Assembly: GCA_024138025.1 (NCBI GenBank)
Contig: JAMXBD010000575.1
Span: forward strand, 124,001 to 188,000
Source: Combretum micranthum
Lineage: Eukaryota > Streptophyta > Magnoliopsida > Myrtales > Combretaceae
Length of the DNA stretch: 64,000 nucleotides
Direction of reading: 5' to 3'
Under the pieces are notes generated by a model. The model worked only from the letters and a program-made list of their open reading frames with translations, searched no databases and was not told the DNA's origin. A program made the position numbers and the translations under genes. Shown here piece by piece: positions 23,067 through 33,474 of the stretch (position 1 is its first letter; each line of letters opens with the position of its first letter).

Positions 23067-23817
23067 AGAAGAAGAGGTATGTGAACCTGATGGGGATGAT
23101 GATGTTTATGAGGAAGAGGATGAGGATGTTGAGCAGACCTATGTGATTAGAAAAATGATGTTGGCCCCTAAATAAGAGGACGTTACTCAACAACATCAAT
23201 TATTTCACACTTGATGTACTATTGGTGGAAGGGTGTTTGATTTGATTGTGGATAGTGGGAGTTGTAAGAATATAATTGGTAGAGTAGTTGTCAACCAGTT
23301 ATAGCTTCCTGTTGAGAAATATCCTAACCCATATGTTATTGGGTGGATAAAGTCTGCTGAGAGGATAGAGGTGAAAGAGAGGTGCCGAGTGCTATTTTCT
23401 ATTGGCAAGTACCAAGATGAGGTCTACTGTGATATTGTTGAGATGAGTGCTTGTTATATGTTGTTTGGACGATGCTGGTAATACGATGTGAATGCACAGC
23501 ACGATGGGAAGGAAAATTTGTATCGGTTAGAGAAATGGGGAGTGAAGTACACCTTGCTGTCTCTTAAGGTGGTAAGCCGTTCTAAATCTGCTAAGGCTGA
23601 GAAACGATCCTTTCTGATCATTACTCAATCAGGAAAGGAGATGGAGGAAACTATTAATGAGTCTAGGGTGGTACATACGTTAGTCGTAAAGAATGTTATG
23701 AAGATGGAGGAGGAGAGTAGCAGTGAGATGCCAGGGTGTGTGAAGGAAATATTGGAAGAATTTAAAGAAGTGATGCCTGAAGATTTGCGAAAGGAGAGAT
23801 ATCTAGCACCAGATTGA
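23067..23817 (+). pseudogene. Gypsy protease region
   Basis: After an acidic linker (EEEDEDVEQTY), the active-site triplet occurs as LIVDSGSCKNII near 23245-23280. This is followed by CRVLFSIGKYQDEVYCDIV and MLFGR, typical protease strands. In-frame stops at 23175, 23305 and 23482 interrupt it. The open frame at 23488-23817 continues toward reverse transcriptase. Confidence 0.7.
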
Positions 23818-23819
23818 TT

Positions 23820-24420
23820 TGGTGTTTGGAGCTAGCTTTGCCAAATTTGCCACACTATAGGATGAGCCCTAATGAAACAGCCTGATACAGAAAGGCTTTA
23901 TTAAGGATAGCTTGAGTCCTTGTGTTGTGCTTGCACTGCTTACACCTAAGAAAGATGGCAGTTGGCGGATGTGTGTTGATAGTAGAGCTATCAACAAGAT
24001 CACCATTGGGTATAAATTCCCAACTCCCCGCTTGGAGGACATGTTGGATGGACTGAGTAGGGCAGTTGTCTTCCCAAAGTAGACTTGAGGAGTGGTTATA
24101 TAAAGATCCGATTAGGCCTGGGGATGAGTGGAAAACGGCCTTCAAAACAAAGGACGGGCTCTACGAGTGGTTGGTGATGCCGTTTGTCTCAGCAACGCTC
24201 CTAGTACATTTATGCAGTTTATGAATCAGGTACTAAAACATTTTTTTGGACGCTTTGTTGTGGTTTATTTTGACGATATCCTGATTTATAGTAAATCTGA
24301 AAAAGCACATAGAGCATCTTAGGAGTGTTATGACTGTGTTGCTGGACAATAAATTATATGCAAATATGAAAAAGTGTATTTTTATGGTGAAAAGGCTATT
24401 GTTTTTAGGTTTTATTGTTA
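23820..24420 (+). pseudogene. Gypsy reverse transcriptase, broken
   Basis: Recognisable blocks are [11 protein letters not shown], the [13 protein letters not shown] segment, [13 protein letters not shown] and [12 protein letters not shown] (YFDD at 24266-24277, the catalytic aspartates). They lie in at least three frames with several stops, so no enzyme is made. Confidence 0.8.
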
Positions 24421-24433
24421 GTAGTGAAGGATC

Positions 24434-25040
24434 ATGGTGGATGATGAGAAGATGAGATCTATAAGGGAGTGGCATGTTCCTAAGACTGTAACAGAGTTGA
24501 GGAGTTCCCTAGGCTTAGCGAGTTTTTACAGGAAGTTTATTAGGCACTTCAGTACCATTGCTGTTCTTTTGACTGAGTGCTTGAAGAAAGGGAAGTTTCA
24601 GTGGGGTGAGGAAGCTGAGGTTGGTTTTGCTGTGTTGAAAGAGGAGTTATGTAGTGCTCCTGTGTTAGCACTACTTGATTTTGAGAAACTCTTCGAGGTA
24701 GACTGTGATGCCAGTGGAGTAAGAGTAAGGGCTATACTATCTCAAGAGAAGAGGCCCGTTGCTTTTTATAGTGAAAAGTTGTGTGAAGCAAGGAGGAACT
24801 GGTCTATATGACAAGGAGTTCTATTCGGTTGTGAGAGCTTTGAGAGTGTGGGAACACTACCTAGTAGGGAAGGAGTTTGTGCTGTACTTAGATTGTGTGG
24901 CTCTGAAACATCTGAGTAATCAAACTAGGATCAGTAAGGATATGCATGCCAGATGGATATAGTTTTTGCAAAGGTTTCCTTTAAACTAATGCACAAATCT
25001 GGAACTCAAAATAAAGTTGCTAATGCCTTAAGAAGGAGGT
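24434..25040 (+). pseudogene. Gypsy RNase H region
   Basis: This continues the polyprotein: [19 protein letters not shown], then [18 protein letters not shown] and [18 protein letters not shown]. The frame then shifts to KEFYSVVRALRVWEHYLVG. The three visible frames (24434-24811, 24759-24962, 24953 onward) overlap because of single-base indels. Confidence 0.8.
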
Positions 25041-26080
25041 CTGAAGTGTTGGCTGTGATGAGTGCTGAGGTGGTGGGATTTGAGCATGTGAAGGAACTTT
25101 ATGCAAGAGATCTTGATTTTAAGGAGATCTGGGAAAAGTGTAGTACCAGGGAGCCTTGTGGTGAGTATCACATACATGAGGGTTATTTGATGAAAGTTAA
25201 CCAGCTGTGCATCCTTGAATCATCATTGAGAGGAAAATTAATTGGGGATGTACATGGAGGAGGGTTGGCAGGGCATCTTGGGAGAGAGAAAACTGTTGTT
25301 GCAGTAACTGAAAGGTATTATTGGCCTGAGTTGAAGAGAGATGTGGGAAAGATTGTGCAGAGGTGTTACATATGTCAAACATCCAAAGGCCAATCTCAAA
25401 ACACTGGACTATATACTCAATTGCCAGTATTTGAGAACATTTGGGAGGACATGTCCATGGACTTTGGGTTTGTTGCCTCATACCCAACGAGGTGCTGACT
25501 CAGTTTTTGTTATTGTAGACAAGTTTTCTTAGATGGCCCATTTCATTTCATGTAGGAAGACTGCTGATGCTCAAGCTATTACCAGGTTGTTTTTCAAAGA
25601 AGTAGTACGACTTCATGGAGTTCCAAAATCTATCACTTCAGATAGGGACATTAAATTTTTTAGCTACTTCTGGAAGACACTTTGGCTCATGTTCGACTCA
25701 TCGTTGAACTACAGCATACAGCTCATCCAAGATGGACGGACAAACCGAAGTTATCATAGACCCTTGGTAATATGATCAGAAATATGTGGAGAAAAGCCAA
25801 GGCCGTGGGACTTATCTCTAGCTCAAGCGGAGTTTGCTTATAACAATTTAGTCCATAGAACCACCGGGAGATCTCCATTTTTGATTGTCTACACCAAGAC
25901 ACCACAACATGCCGTGGATTTGGTGAAGCTATCAAGATCACCTGAGTTCAGTACACCAGCTGAGCATATGGTAGAGAACTGGCAGACAATTACAAAGTCA
26001 AAGAGAGGATTGAGAAAGCTAATGCTAAATACAAAGCAGTGCAGATAAGCATCGAAAGCAACAATTGTTTTCATAGATCA
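25041..26080 (+). pseudogene. Gypsy integrase, catalytic Glu lost
   Basis: The zinc finger is intact (HLGREKT with an upstream H, and [10 protein letters not shown]). The core shows WEDMSMDFG and later ITSDRDIKF. Where the family has DGQTE, this copy reads DGRTN, so the third catalytic residue is replaced. Stops and shifts near 25498, 25531 and 25772 also break it. Confidence 0.75.
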
Positions 26081-26260
26081 AGTGATGTGTTCTTGCCAAG
26101 GAGCGATTTCTAGTTGGGAAATACAGCAAGCTGCAACCTAGGAAGTGGCCCATATCAATAGTGAGAAAGATCAACGACAATGCATATAGTTAGACTTCCC
26201 GACAGCATGAGAATCTCAAAAATGTTCAATGTTGTTAATTTGTCTCTTTTACCATCCTGA
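26081..26260 (+). pseudogene. Gypsy polyprotein tail
   Basis: Sequence after integrase reads like the usual C-terminal end of a Gypsy polyprotein (KLQPRKWPISIVRKINDN, then RISKMFNVVNL), with interruptions. I do not see a convincing chromodomain. Confidence 0.5.
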
Positions 26261-26308
26261 TGATGTGTTTTATATCCAGATGAGAACTCGGGGTCGAGTT
26301 CTTTGCAG

Positions 26309-26321
26309 GTGGAGAGAATGA
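26309..26321 (+). other. Gypsy polypurine tract
   Basis: GTGGAGAGAATGA lies directly before the 3' LTR; it would prime plus-strand synthesis. Confidence 0.65.
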
Positions 26322-26780
26322 TGTAGATGAGTAGCCGACGTGTTTATGAGGCAAAGAGCGGCCAAGAAGTGACCCAGAAGCTTAGGAATGAAGGCTTGCC
26401 AGCCTTAAAATGCCGGCCTTGATGGGAACTTGCAACGCCGGCTAATAAGCGCCGGCTTAGGAATATAGGCTGCCGGCTTAGAGATATAAGCTGCCGCCCT
26501 AAGTGCCAGCTTACATTTAGGCCGCCAAACGTTTTGCCTTAAGCTGTCAGCTTTAATTCCAGCTTTTAATTATTCGAGTTATTTTTTTTATGTCATTTTT
26601 AAAACTTTTTTATACATATAAATAGTACAGAAACCCTAGTTTACGTTCCTTAGAACATTTTATCAGATTTGAAACCTTATTTGAGATTTTCTTAATCAAG
26701 TTGTAATCTTTTGCATCTAGTCTTTGAAATCAATCGTTGCAATTGATTTATGTTATCTTTATGCTTTCTGTCCTGCGTCA
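26322..26780 (+). repeat. Gypsy 3' LTR
   Basis: This 459-bp LTR runs from TGTAGATGAG to CTGCGTCA and is collinear with the split 5' LTR. It also carries the CCGGC-rich segment (26390-26510) and the CTAGTTTACG region. Many scattered differences from the 5' copy indicate an old insertion. Confidence 0.88.
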
Positions 26781-27546
26781 ATAATCATTCATTTTTGAAA
26801 TACTGACTGCACTATGTCTGTTAGTTTTTAAGGGCATTGAACTTGTAATTTATATGCTTATGCAGGGGTAGGAAAGGGCGTGTAAGGTGGAATGAAGATA
26901 ATCTTGAAGAAATAGAATCTATAAACCTGTTCGGCGGCAGAAAATTACAGAGCCCAAGACTCCCTATCATCCTATGATTGATGATGATGGTATGCCATCC
27001 TATTCGATGTCCCTTATGCCAAGTTCCTCACTTTATTGTAGGGAAGTGGACTAACCTAGCTAACTTTGACATTGTACAGCGGAATCAGATGTAATGGGGC
27101 CTTCTTACCCCTTAGATTTCAAAAGCATGTTAATGTGATGATTTGTCAAGTCCTGCTGACGTACCTGCACATATTGTTGTCGTTGATTACAGAGTAATTT
27201 GCTCAAAATCTAATTTCAGCAATATGTAGGTTCTCTGTCTCCAGTCAAGGGCGTTTTGAAGATTCTATTGGTGAGCATGCCAAAGCTATTCGATGTGCTT
27301 TAAGTGATTTGCCTCATCTAGTAAAAAGCCAGGTCGAACTGGTGGGTGGACGTCATCTGATGAGGACGCAGATCCTATGGAGCCAACCGATGAAGGTTAA
27401 GTTCATGATAAGAGTTTAGTGCTTAATAAGTCATCAAACAATTTATTGTGGTAGACCATCTCCGGTCAATAAAGATGGAGACCAGCTTACCTTGTTTAGT
27501 TTTGATGTGTTTCCAACATTGATGTTTGCCTTCTGTCTACATTCAG

Positions 27547-27767
27547 ATTCTGAGACGGACAAGAGTGGCATGAATTTTGAGGAGCAGAGACGAGCTCACT
27601 ATGATGAGTTTCGGAAGGTAAGAGAACTCAGACAACAGGGATCTTTCATGGAGGATGAAGATGAGAATGCTGACTCCATGGACAGGGACAATGGGAGGTA
27701 CTATTCATCTTCTTCTCTTAGTGCTGGTGTGAGAGAGATAGAAATTGAGGAAGGTTCAGGTAAATAG
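27547..27767 (+). CDS. Last inhibitor-2 exon, intact PP1-binding HYDEF helix
   Basis: The frame is open from the acceptor (ATTCAG at 27541-27546) to TAG at 27765-27767. It reads SETDKSG, EEQRRAHYDEFRKVRELR, an acidic EDEDENAD segment and a GVREIEIEEGS tail. It is the best-preserved part of the gene and is listed separately because it has no lesions. A GT directly after the Gly of the tail could act as a donor to a further exon; the in-frame stop two codons later makes that unnecessary. Confidence 0.7.
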
Positions 27768-28202
27768 CCTTCTGAGGAAAGTTGAAAAGCTTTTAGGGGA
27801 AGCAAAGAATTATAGCTGACTTTTTCACTGCGTTTTTTGGCAGTTTTATTGACAATCTGGTGTAAGATAATATCGTAGTTCTTCCCCTCCCCCCCCTCCC
27901 GCCAGATCAACATGAGATTCTATTATCCTTCTAGAATTTTGCTTGGAAATCAGTGTGACATTTCAACAGCAGTGTCAATCGAGATATCGACAACTTACAG
28001 ACGTATTGCATAATTCATTTGGCTGTTAGCTGTTTGTGGACATATTTTTTCTGTCACATGTTTGAGTGTGGAATAATGCTTTCATCTGTAGCATCAACAG
28101 GAGGGAAATTCTTCGTTAAAAATATACCTCTCAGAAGGGATAGACTGGCCTCATTCAGGTGAGCTGAGCCATGACTTGTGGAGAAGTAAAAAGAAAAAGT
28201 TG

Positions 28203-28397
28203 GCTTGTTTAGATTATCTGATTTTCATTTGTATCTTATTTGTATTCAAATTTTATATGTGTTTTATTTGTATATGATTTGTTTGATCTGTTTACGAGTA
28301 AAAGTGCCCTTTTTATCCTATCTGTTTTTTAACAAATATTTATTTGTAAAAATAAGATGTCAAAACGACTAGAAACAAATGAAACAAATAGATCCCT
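28203..28397. repeat. Possible MITE, distant relative of the 2930-3141 element
   Basis: The left end (TTGGCTTGTTTAGATTATCTG) and the following CATTTGTATC words match, loosely and in reverse orientation, the right end of the element at 2930-3141. The right side shows ACAAATAGATCC. Terminal repeats are weak, so this is tentative. Confidence 0.3.
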
Positions 28398-28889
28398 AAT
28401 CTTTTAAATATATCTTCTAAATTTTCAAAGTACATTTTAACATATAAGTTGATAAAATAAAGAAAGTTGACTTTTCAATCCAAATCAATGTATCGAGTTA
28501 ATCAATGGGTTTTGGAACACTCTTGTCAGCATTTACTCTAAAGTCAGATAAGTTTAGGCTTATCATTGAAAGTTTAGAAGAATGTTCATGTAATTATTTG
28601 TCACTATTTGTACATAGAAATCAAAGCAATATCTCATTTTTCAAGGCATGCCTTTGGAAAACTAGCACAATGGTCACATCCTCTACATATTTACTTAAAT
28701 TACGGTGATTCGGCAAATATGAACTTAAAGCACAAATCTTTATGTTTAACTCGAATCGTGATCACAATATAAATGATGAGGAATGTTTTACCTATGATTA
28801 CCTAATGCAAGCATAGGCAAGATCATGAGCATAAGTAGTAAATAGGCGACTTGAAATAATCTAACTAGCCACCCACTTAAAATACCACA

Positions 28890-29250
28890 TTTGATGATAT
28901 AATACCAGATATAAACCAAGGTATTATATATAGATAAAAGGTGGTATTCCATAAATGGCAATTTGCCCATGCGGTATTTTTGAGCGTGTATCAACTTTCA
29001 TCTACATATACTATTTTGATTGTATATACTATTTTGGTTATATTTTAGCATATATGTGATTCTTCTTATCAAATATCAACTTTTTTTCATATGTGATACT
29101 TTAGCTAATCTATGGTATTTTGTTCCATGTATGTCCTTATTGAGTACCGACTTTTATCCATATGTAGTACTTTCGGATAAGTGCCACCTTTCATCTAGAT
29201 TTAGTATTTTGGTCCTAATGTGGTATTATTGTTCTAATGCGGTAATTTAA
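28890..29250. repeat. Degenerate tandem and inverted repeat block
   Basis: The phrase TATCAACTTTCATCYATATG followed by a variant of GTATTTTGG recurs in four diverged copies near 28988, 29075, 29140 and 29185. A reverse-complement copy (AAAGGTGGTAT) lies near 28937. There is no coding potential. Possibly it is a remnant of a small transposon. Confidence 0.35.
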
Positions 29251-30463
29251 TTAGAACTGCTCACCATCAATTTCAAATCGTCAGACAACTTGTGCTAATA
29301 ATTTCCCCCAAGGATAGCATATATCATCTATACATTTATGAAAGCGAAACCATTCAGTGAAACAGAAATGGAGCAAGAACTGGCACTCACCTCACCAAAC
29401 TTCACCCCACGGGCCACAAGTATCAATCCCTATCCCCGCTAAAACAACCAAGTATAACACAAACAAGGACCAGGTTATTGGCCCAAACAAAAACAAAGGA
29501 CCGGACTCCCATTACACATTGCTGTACAAGCGATTCACTAATAAACAAAGGCCTCCTAAGGCTATCTTTTCTCAATATGTTCAATCCAACATAAAGCAAA
29601 GGTCCCATGTCGCAGCATAACATATGAGCCTTCTTCAATATTTCTGTAATACTCCTTTGTGGTCAAATCGACATTTACTGTTCCAAAATTCTGAAACATA
29701 ACTCTACTAGAAAATTTGTATTTAAAAAAAAAAAAAAAAACCCTAATAACATGCGCACGTATGTTGAGGAGCAAGCTACCATATTTTGTTGCCTCTTCTT
29801 GGATAGGGGCTCACGTATATGATGATGTCTTATCATCTGCCAATAGGAGGAAGGTTGAAAATGATGGAGATTTGGTAGAGAGATCCGAATTTAACAGTGT
29901 GTTTCGATTGGAGTAAATTGAGTGAAAGCAAAGGAAATAGGGTGAAGTTGTGTGTTAGGCTATGTTTAATGGGGATGGAATTGGATGAAACCAAGGAAAG
30001 TGAAGGGGAATTTAGCATAATAATCTTTTCTTCTATTTGTGGTGTGAAAACGAGTGAAATGAAGAGAAATTGGTTTTATGTCACTTCCCTTCACTTCACT
30101 TCACTTCTCTTCATTTCCGTCGACTTCTACTTTGCCAAACACAGTGTAAGTTTAATACTTTGAAGGAATGTTGTAAATGGCTTTTCAATAAAAAATCAAT
30201 CCATACAATCATCCCATATTGCAACTTTCGCATGAATATTTCAGATGGTACAAATGCTGATATTGCTACAATAATATAGGATGGAAGTTGAGCATTCCAG
30301 ATAACGTCATTCTATTCAAATAATACATATTGGCAAAATTACAACAAAGTAGGAGGAAATCCTTGAAACCAAGTTGAGACACAACACCGTCATGAAACCA
30401 TTCTCCCAAACAAGTGATGAATTCAAGCCCTTGCGGTTGAACAATCAACAGATGCATATTGTT

Positions 30464-33374
30464 TCATGCCGCAGCAGTCTTCTTGTTTGGCAGGAATACA
30501 TACTTGATCAGGGATTCCTTGATAGATAACATCTCCGGGAATTCCGTCTTCAATTTAGTGGCATCGAGCTCGTTGTTGCTTCTAGGGGCAACTATCACTT
30601 TGGCTTGCTCCTCGAGAGTAAAGTTCTTCCATGTGAAATTGGGGTCTATGTACTCACGGTACATCTCCAGTATCTGGTTGTGACTGACCACTCCTGGTTT
30701 GTGAAGTTCCAAATCCAGTGAGGTTTCTTTTTGCCATCTCATAGAAATAGGGAGGAGTTCATCCAGGATTGTCATAGAGTTTGGAATATTCACCACCTTC
30801 TCATAGCGGGTGATCTTTGTGATGAAGTTACGAGGGTTTGATAGGTCAGAGGATATGGGCATCCGGACACGAAGAGTACAAACATTTTCGTAATTCTTCA
30901 ATAATTCCTCTACCTATTAAACATGAGCAAATAATAAATTCTGATTAGAAAAGCCAATTGAGATTCAATGAACTGAAATTGTAAATTCAGCCTAGCAACG
31001 CATGATACTTATTTATGACCATAAATTAAATGCATATGGCTAGTGTAAAGATGCTATTTAATCGAGCGTGTGATTTGCATCGTACTGTGTAGATCTAATC
31101 AAAGCTTACCTGCACTCGTAATAAATTGAACTACTGCCTAGAAATCAGCAAACAAGCAATTCATTCCTAAGGACTTCTATTTTCTTTGCTCCAGCTAATG
31201 AAATATAAATTGCATGTTGTGAGAGTCTCTAATAGACAACAGAGATCACCGATAGTGCCCTAAGATACATTTAAGCATCAAAATTAGTTAGTCCAAAAAT
31301 CAAGCTTGAGTCATTTGAAAACTTTCAGAACCAAAAGAAGAGATTAACTTTAGATATTAAGCACAATTGATGTGTAATAAGAAAGATCCAGTAATGGTGC
31401 AGCTTTTAAGATAAATGGTTTGAGATACTGAAGTTGCTTCCTTAATATAATTATAGGCTTAGAAAAAGAGCCTCCTTATTTTGAAATTTTGCTATCAAAC
31501 TACTGTGCAACTAACTTACAACAAAGAATATATTCCAAAAGGAATCCAGGACTATAAAAAGTAGAACTTTAAAGTACTTTAGGATGAAAAGTTATTGCTT
31601 TGAGCCCACACAGACTTCCATTTGACATCCGCACCCGATGGATAATAGACATTTTTTTCAAACTTTTCCTAACAAATTGTTTATCAAGAAATACATGTAT
31701 AAAAAATATACGACAGTTCTCATGGAAAAACATCAAATAGACCAAATACAGATAAAATATAGACAAAATATAGCTACAAATCAGGCTCTTTTACATATAA
31801 AGTTTAGATATAGATACAAACACAGATAAGAAACAGACAATCCAAACACCCTAAATCCACATATAATCTCACTTCACACGATCAAACTTATTATTAAAAA
31901 AAAAAATAAAAGTAAATAATAAATACGCCAAAATCAAGTGGCTAAGCAAGATTCCCCCTCCATTTGACCAGGAAGTTAAAGATCTACTAACGAAACGTTC
32001 AGATAAACAAAAACAGAAGAAAACAGCAAAACATGTCGTACTATATCTACCGCAGCATCAACTGAAGACAAGAATCTATTTTCTTTCACACACACAAAAA
32101 GGGTCATGTCATAAATGAAAAGCAAGAGCTGGTTCAGCATTAAAATACCATAGAGTCTAAAAAACAACAAATCACATAATTTCAATCTTTTGAAAATATC
32201 TCACATCGTGAGATATACTCGAAATTGCAGCACTTGTAACACTTCTTTACTTTATATAATCCCCTATTTGCTACCCCCAACATTAAATTAAACACAACTA
32301 GACAAGAAATTCAAGTTATGGAAATCAAACATATAACTAAAGGTAGATCTGCCATGCGACTATTAAGATCCAGCAAATTAGAAACTTTAACAAGTGAATC
32401 AAATTATCACTTACCAAAAACATGGTAATAATTATTTCAAACCGTATACACAAAGCACAATCGTATCAAAATATCACTTCGCAGCTCAAAAATCAAACCA
32501 ATACCACATCCAAAAAATGTATACCACTGATCAGATCTAGCATAAGGGTACTAAGATCTAACTAAATTTCCAATCTTCGATGACAAAACACAATCACAAT
32601 ACTGACAATTAATCACATTCAAGATAGAATAACACATCCTAACACTAAATTCATTAAATATAGGAAGTGCTATCCATTTATTACGGGCAGCACCACGTCA
32701 TATGATCTAAAAGCTTCAGCTCATAGATAGATATGATATGACGTGAACTGCCATATATAGTATAAAACTATCCCGACATCATTAGATCAAGGACACTGAT
32801 CAATGAATCCGAGTTTCCATAGATTCTTTATATTAAGTTCACGTTTTGTTGAATACCCACTATATAAAACCATTGACCAATTCAAATCAAATGATTGTAG
32901 ATCGAAGTGCCGAGACACACATACCATAGCCTTGGTCTTGGAGTAAAAAGACCCAATGAAATTGGGAGTGTCCTCCTCCTTAAACCCGATACCCGACCCG
33001 AGTGGATGCCTCTCGTCGTACTCAAAGATACACCCAGTAGCATAATTAATGAGGACCAGACCATGTTCCCTGCAAACGTCAGCAAGGGTGAGGGTTCCAA
33101 CAACATTGGTACGTATAGTCTCGACCTTGTGGGATTCGCACCAGTCGACATTGGGACGACCTGTGACGCCGGCGGCGTTGAAGACGTGGGTGGGTTTGAC
33201 GGCGGCGATGTCGGCTTCGAGGGAAGGGCGGTTCTCGAGGCGGCCTGAGCCGTAGACGAAGTCGATGGATTGGGATTTGCAGAGGGTGCCAAGTAAGCCG
33301 CCGATCCAGCCAGTACGGCCATAGATTAGGAATTTAAGAGGCTTGTCAGTAGAGCCGTTGGTTAGAAAACCCAT
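30464..33374 (-). CDS. NRS/ER: UDP-4-keto-6-deoxy-glucose 3,5-epimerase/4-reductase (NRS/ER), two exons
   Basis: This bifunctional cytosolic enzyme finishes UDP-L-rhamnose synthesis, supplying rhamnose for pectin and flavonoid glycosides. Exon 1 is 33374-32925 and exon 2 is 30913-30464. Each is exactly 450 bases, joined across a 2.0-kb phase-0 intron with GTATGT donor and TAATAG acceptor. The 299-aa product matches the usual size of about 300. Exon 1 holds the nucleotide-binding GRTGWIGG near residue 20, HVFNAAGVTGRPNVDWCESH and the catalytic YSKTK. Exon 2 holds VRMPISSDLSNPRNFITK and ends in FLPNKKTAAA. I chose the ATG of MGFLTNG because family members start there. The open frame reaches upstream to 33662, but that extension is low-complexity 5'UTR. 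No lesions are seen. It faces inhibitor-2 tail to tail. Confidence 0.95.
31638..31852. mobile_element. MITE-like element in the NRS/ER intron
   Basis: This diverged copy of the 2930-3141 element has the same orientation on the plus strand, sharing CTAACAAATTGT, ATCAAGAAATA, CAGTTCTCATG and the ending ATCCAAACACCCT. Its left terminal repeat is eroded. It lies harmlessly within the intron. Confidence 0.5.
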
Positions 33375-33399
33375 TGCGGAGAGAAAGAGTTTTACACAG

Positions 33400-33422
33400 A
33401 GAGAGAGAGAGAGAGAGAGAGG
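33400..33422 (-). repeat. (CT)n tract in the NRS/ER 5'UTR
   Basis: The plus strand shows (GA)n, so the mRNA strand carries about 11 CT units 25-50 bases before the start codon. Such pyrimidine-rich leaders are common in plant genes. Confidence 0.8.
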
Positions 33423-33465
33423 ATGGGGGGTCTGTGTGTGTTGGGTATGGTGTGCCTGTTGTCCG

Positions 33466-33474
33466 ATTATATAG
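33466..33474 (-). promoter_or_regulatory. TATA box of NRS/ER
   Basis: On the minus strand the sequence reads CTATATAAT, about 95 bases before the start codon. With a start site about 30 bases downstream it gives a leader of roughly 60 bases containing the CT tract. Confidence 0.5.

Larger units (their letters stand above)
16313..26780 (+). mobile_element. Decayed Ty3/Gypsy retrotransposon carrying a nested Copia element
   Basis: The 5' LTR is split (16313-16506 plus 21567-21835) by the Copia insertion; the 3' LTR is 26322-26780. Both begin TGTAGATGAG and end CTGCGTCA. A primer-binding site for initiator tRNA-Met follows the 5' LTR at 21838, and a purine-rich tract precedes the 3' LTR. Between them come gag, zinc knuckle, protease, reverse transcriptase, RNase H and integrase, in Gypsy order and in many broken frames. 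It lies in intron 1 of inhibitor-2 in the same orientation as the gene. I could not find a matching target-site duplication: GAGGA lies on the left and ATAAT on the right. The element is immobile. Confidence 0.88.
15565..27767 (+). pseudogene. Protein phosphatase 1 inhibitor-2 gene, frameshifted, with retrotransposons in intron 1
   Basis: Inhibitor-2 is a small, mostly unfolded regulator of type-1 protein phosphatase in nucleus and cytoplasm. Coding pieces are 15565-15569, 26866-26989 (GRVRWNEDN, QKITEPKTPYHPMIDDDG), 27230-27395 (TGGWTSSDEDADPME, after frame correction) and 27547-27767 (EEQRRAHYDEFRKVRELR, then an acidic tail to TAG). HYDEF is the PP1-contacting helix, and splice sites are good throughout. 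Relative to the family, single bases are missing near 26921, 27250 and 27315. The first shift meets TGA at 26975-26977, so no full-length protein can be made as written. Because three losses sum to one codon, the last exon returns to frame. Either the gene has decayed since the 10-kb insertion in its intron, or the assembly has deletion errors. Arabidopsis At5g52200 is the counterpart I recall, in the same neighbourhood as CTF8. Confidence 0.78.
27768..30463. other. Spacer between inhibitor-2 and NRS/ER
   Basis: The two genes converge on this stretch. It holds a C-run near 27886-27900, a possible MITE (28203-28397), degenerate repeats (28890-29250), an A-run at 29725-29740 and AT-rich sequence. 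Open frames here have no domains. The 3'UTRs of both genes must lie at its ends. Confidence 0.45.

Noticed and set aside
16313..26780. A 5-bp target-site duplication for the Gypsy element
   Set aside because: The flanks GAGGA and ATAAT do not match, and shifting the ends by a few bases did not give a match. It may have decayed.
32882..33322. 146-codon minus-strand frame and two plus-strand frames over NRS/ER exon 1
   Set aside because: They are GC-rich shadows of the real exon in other frames.
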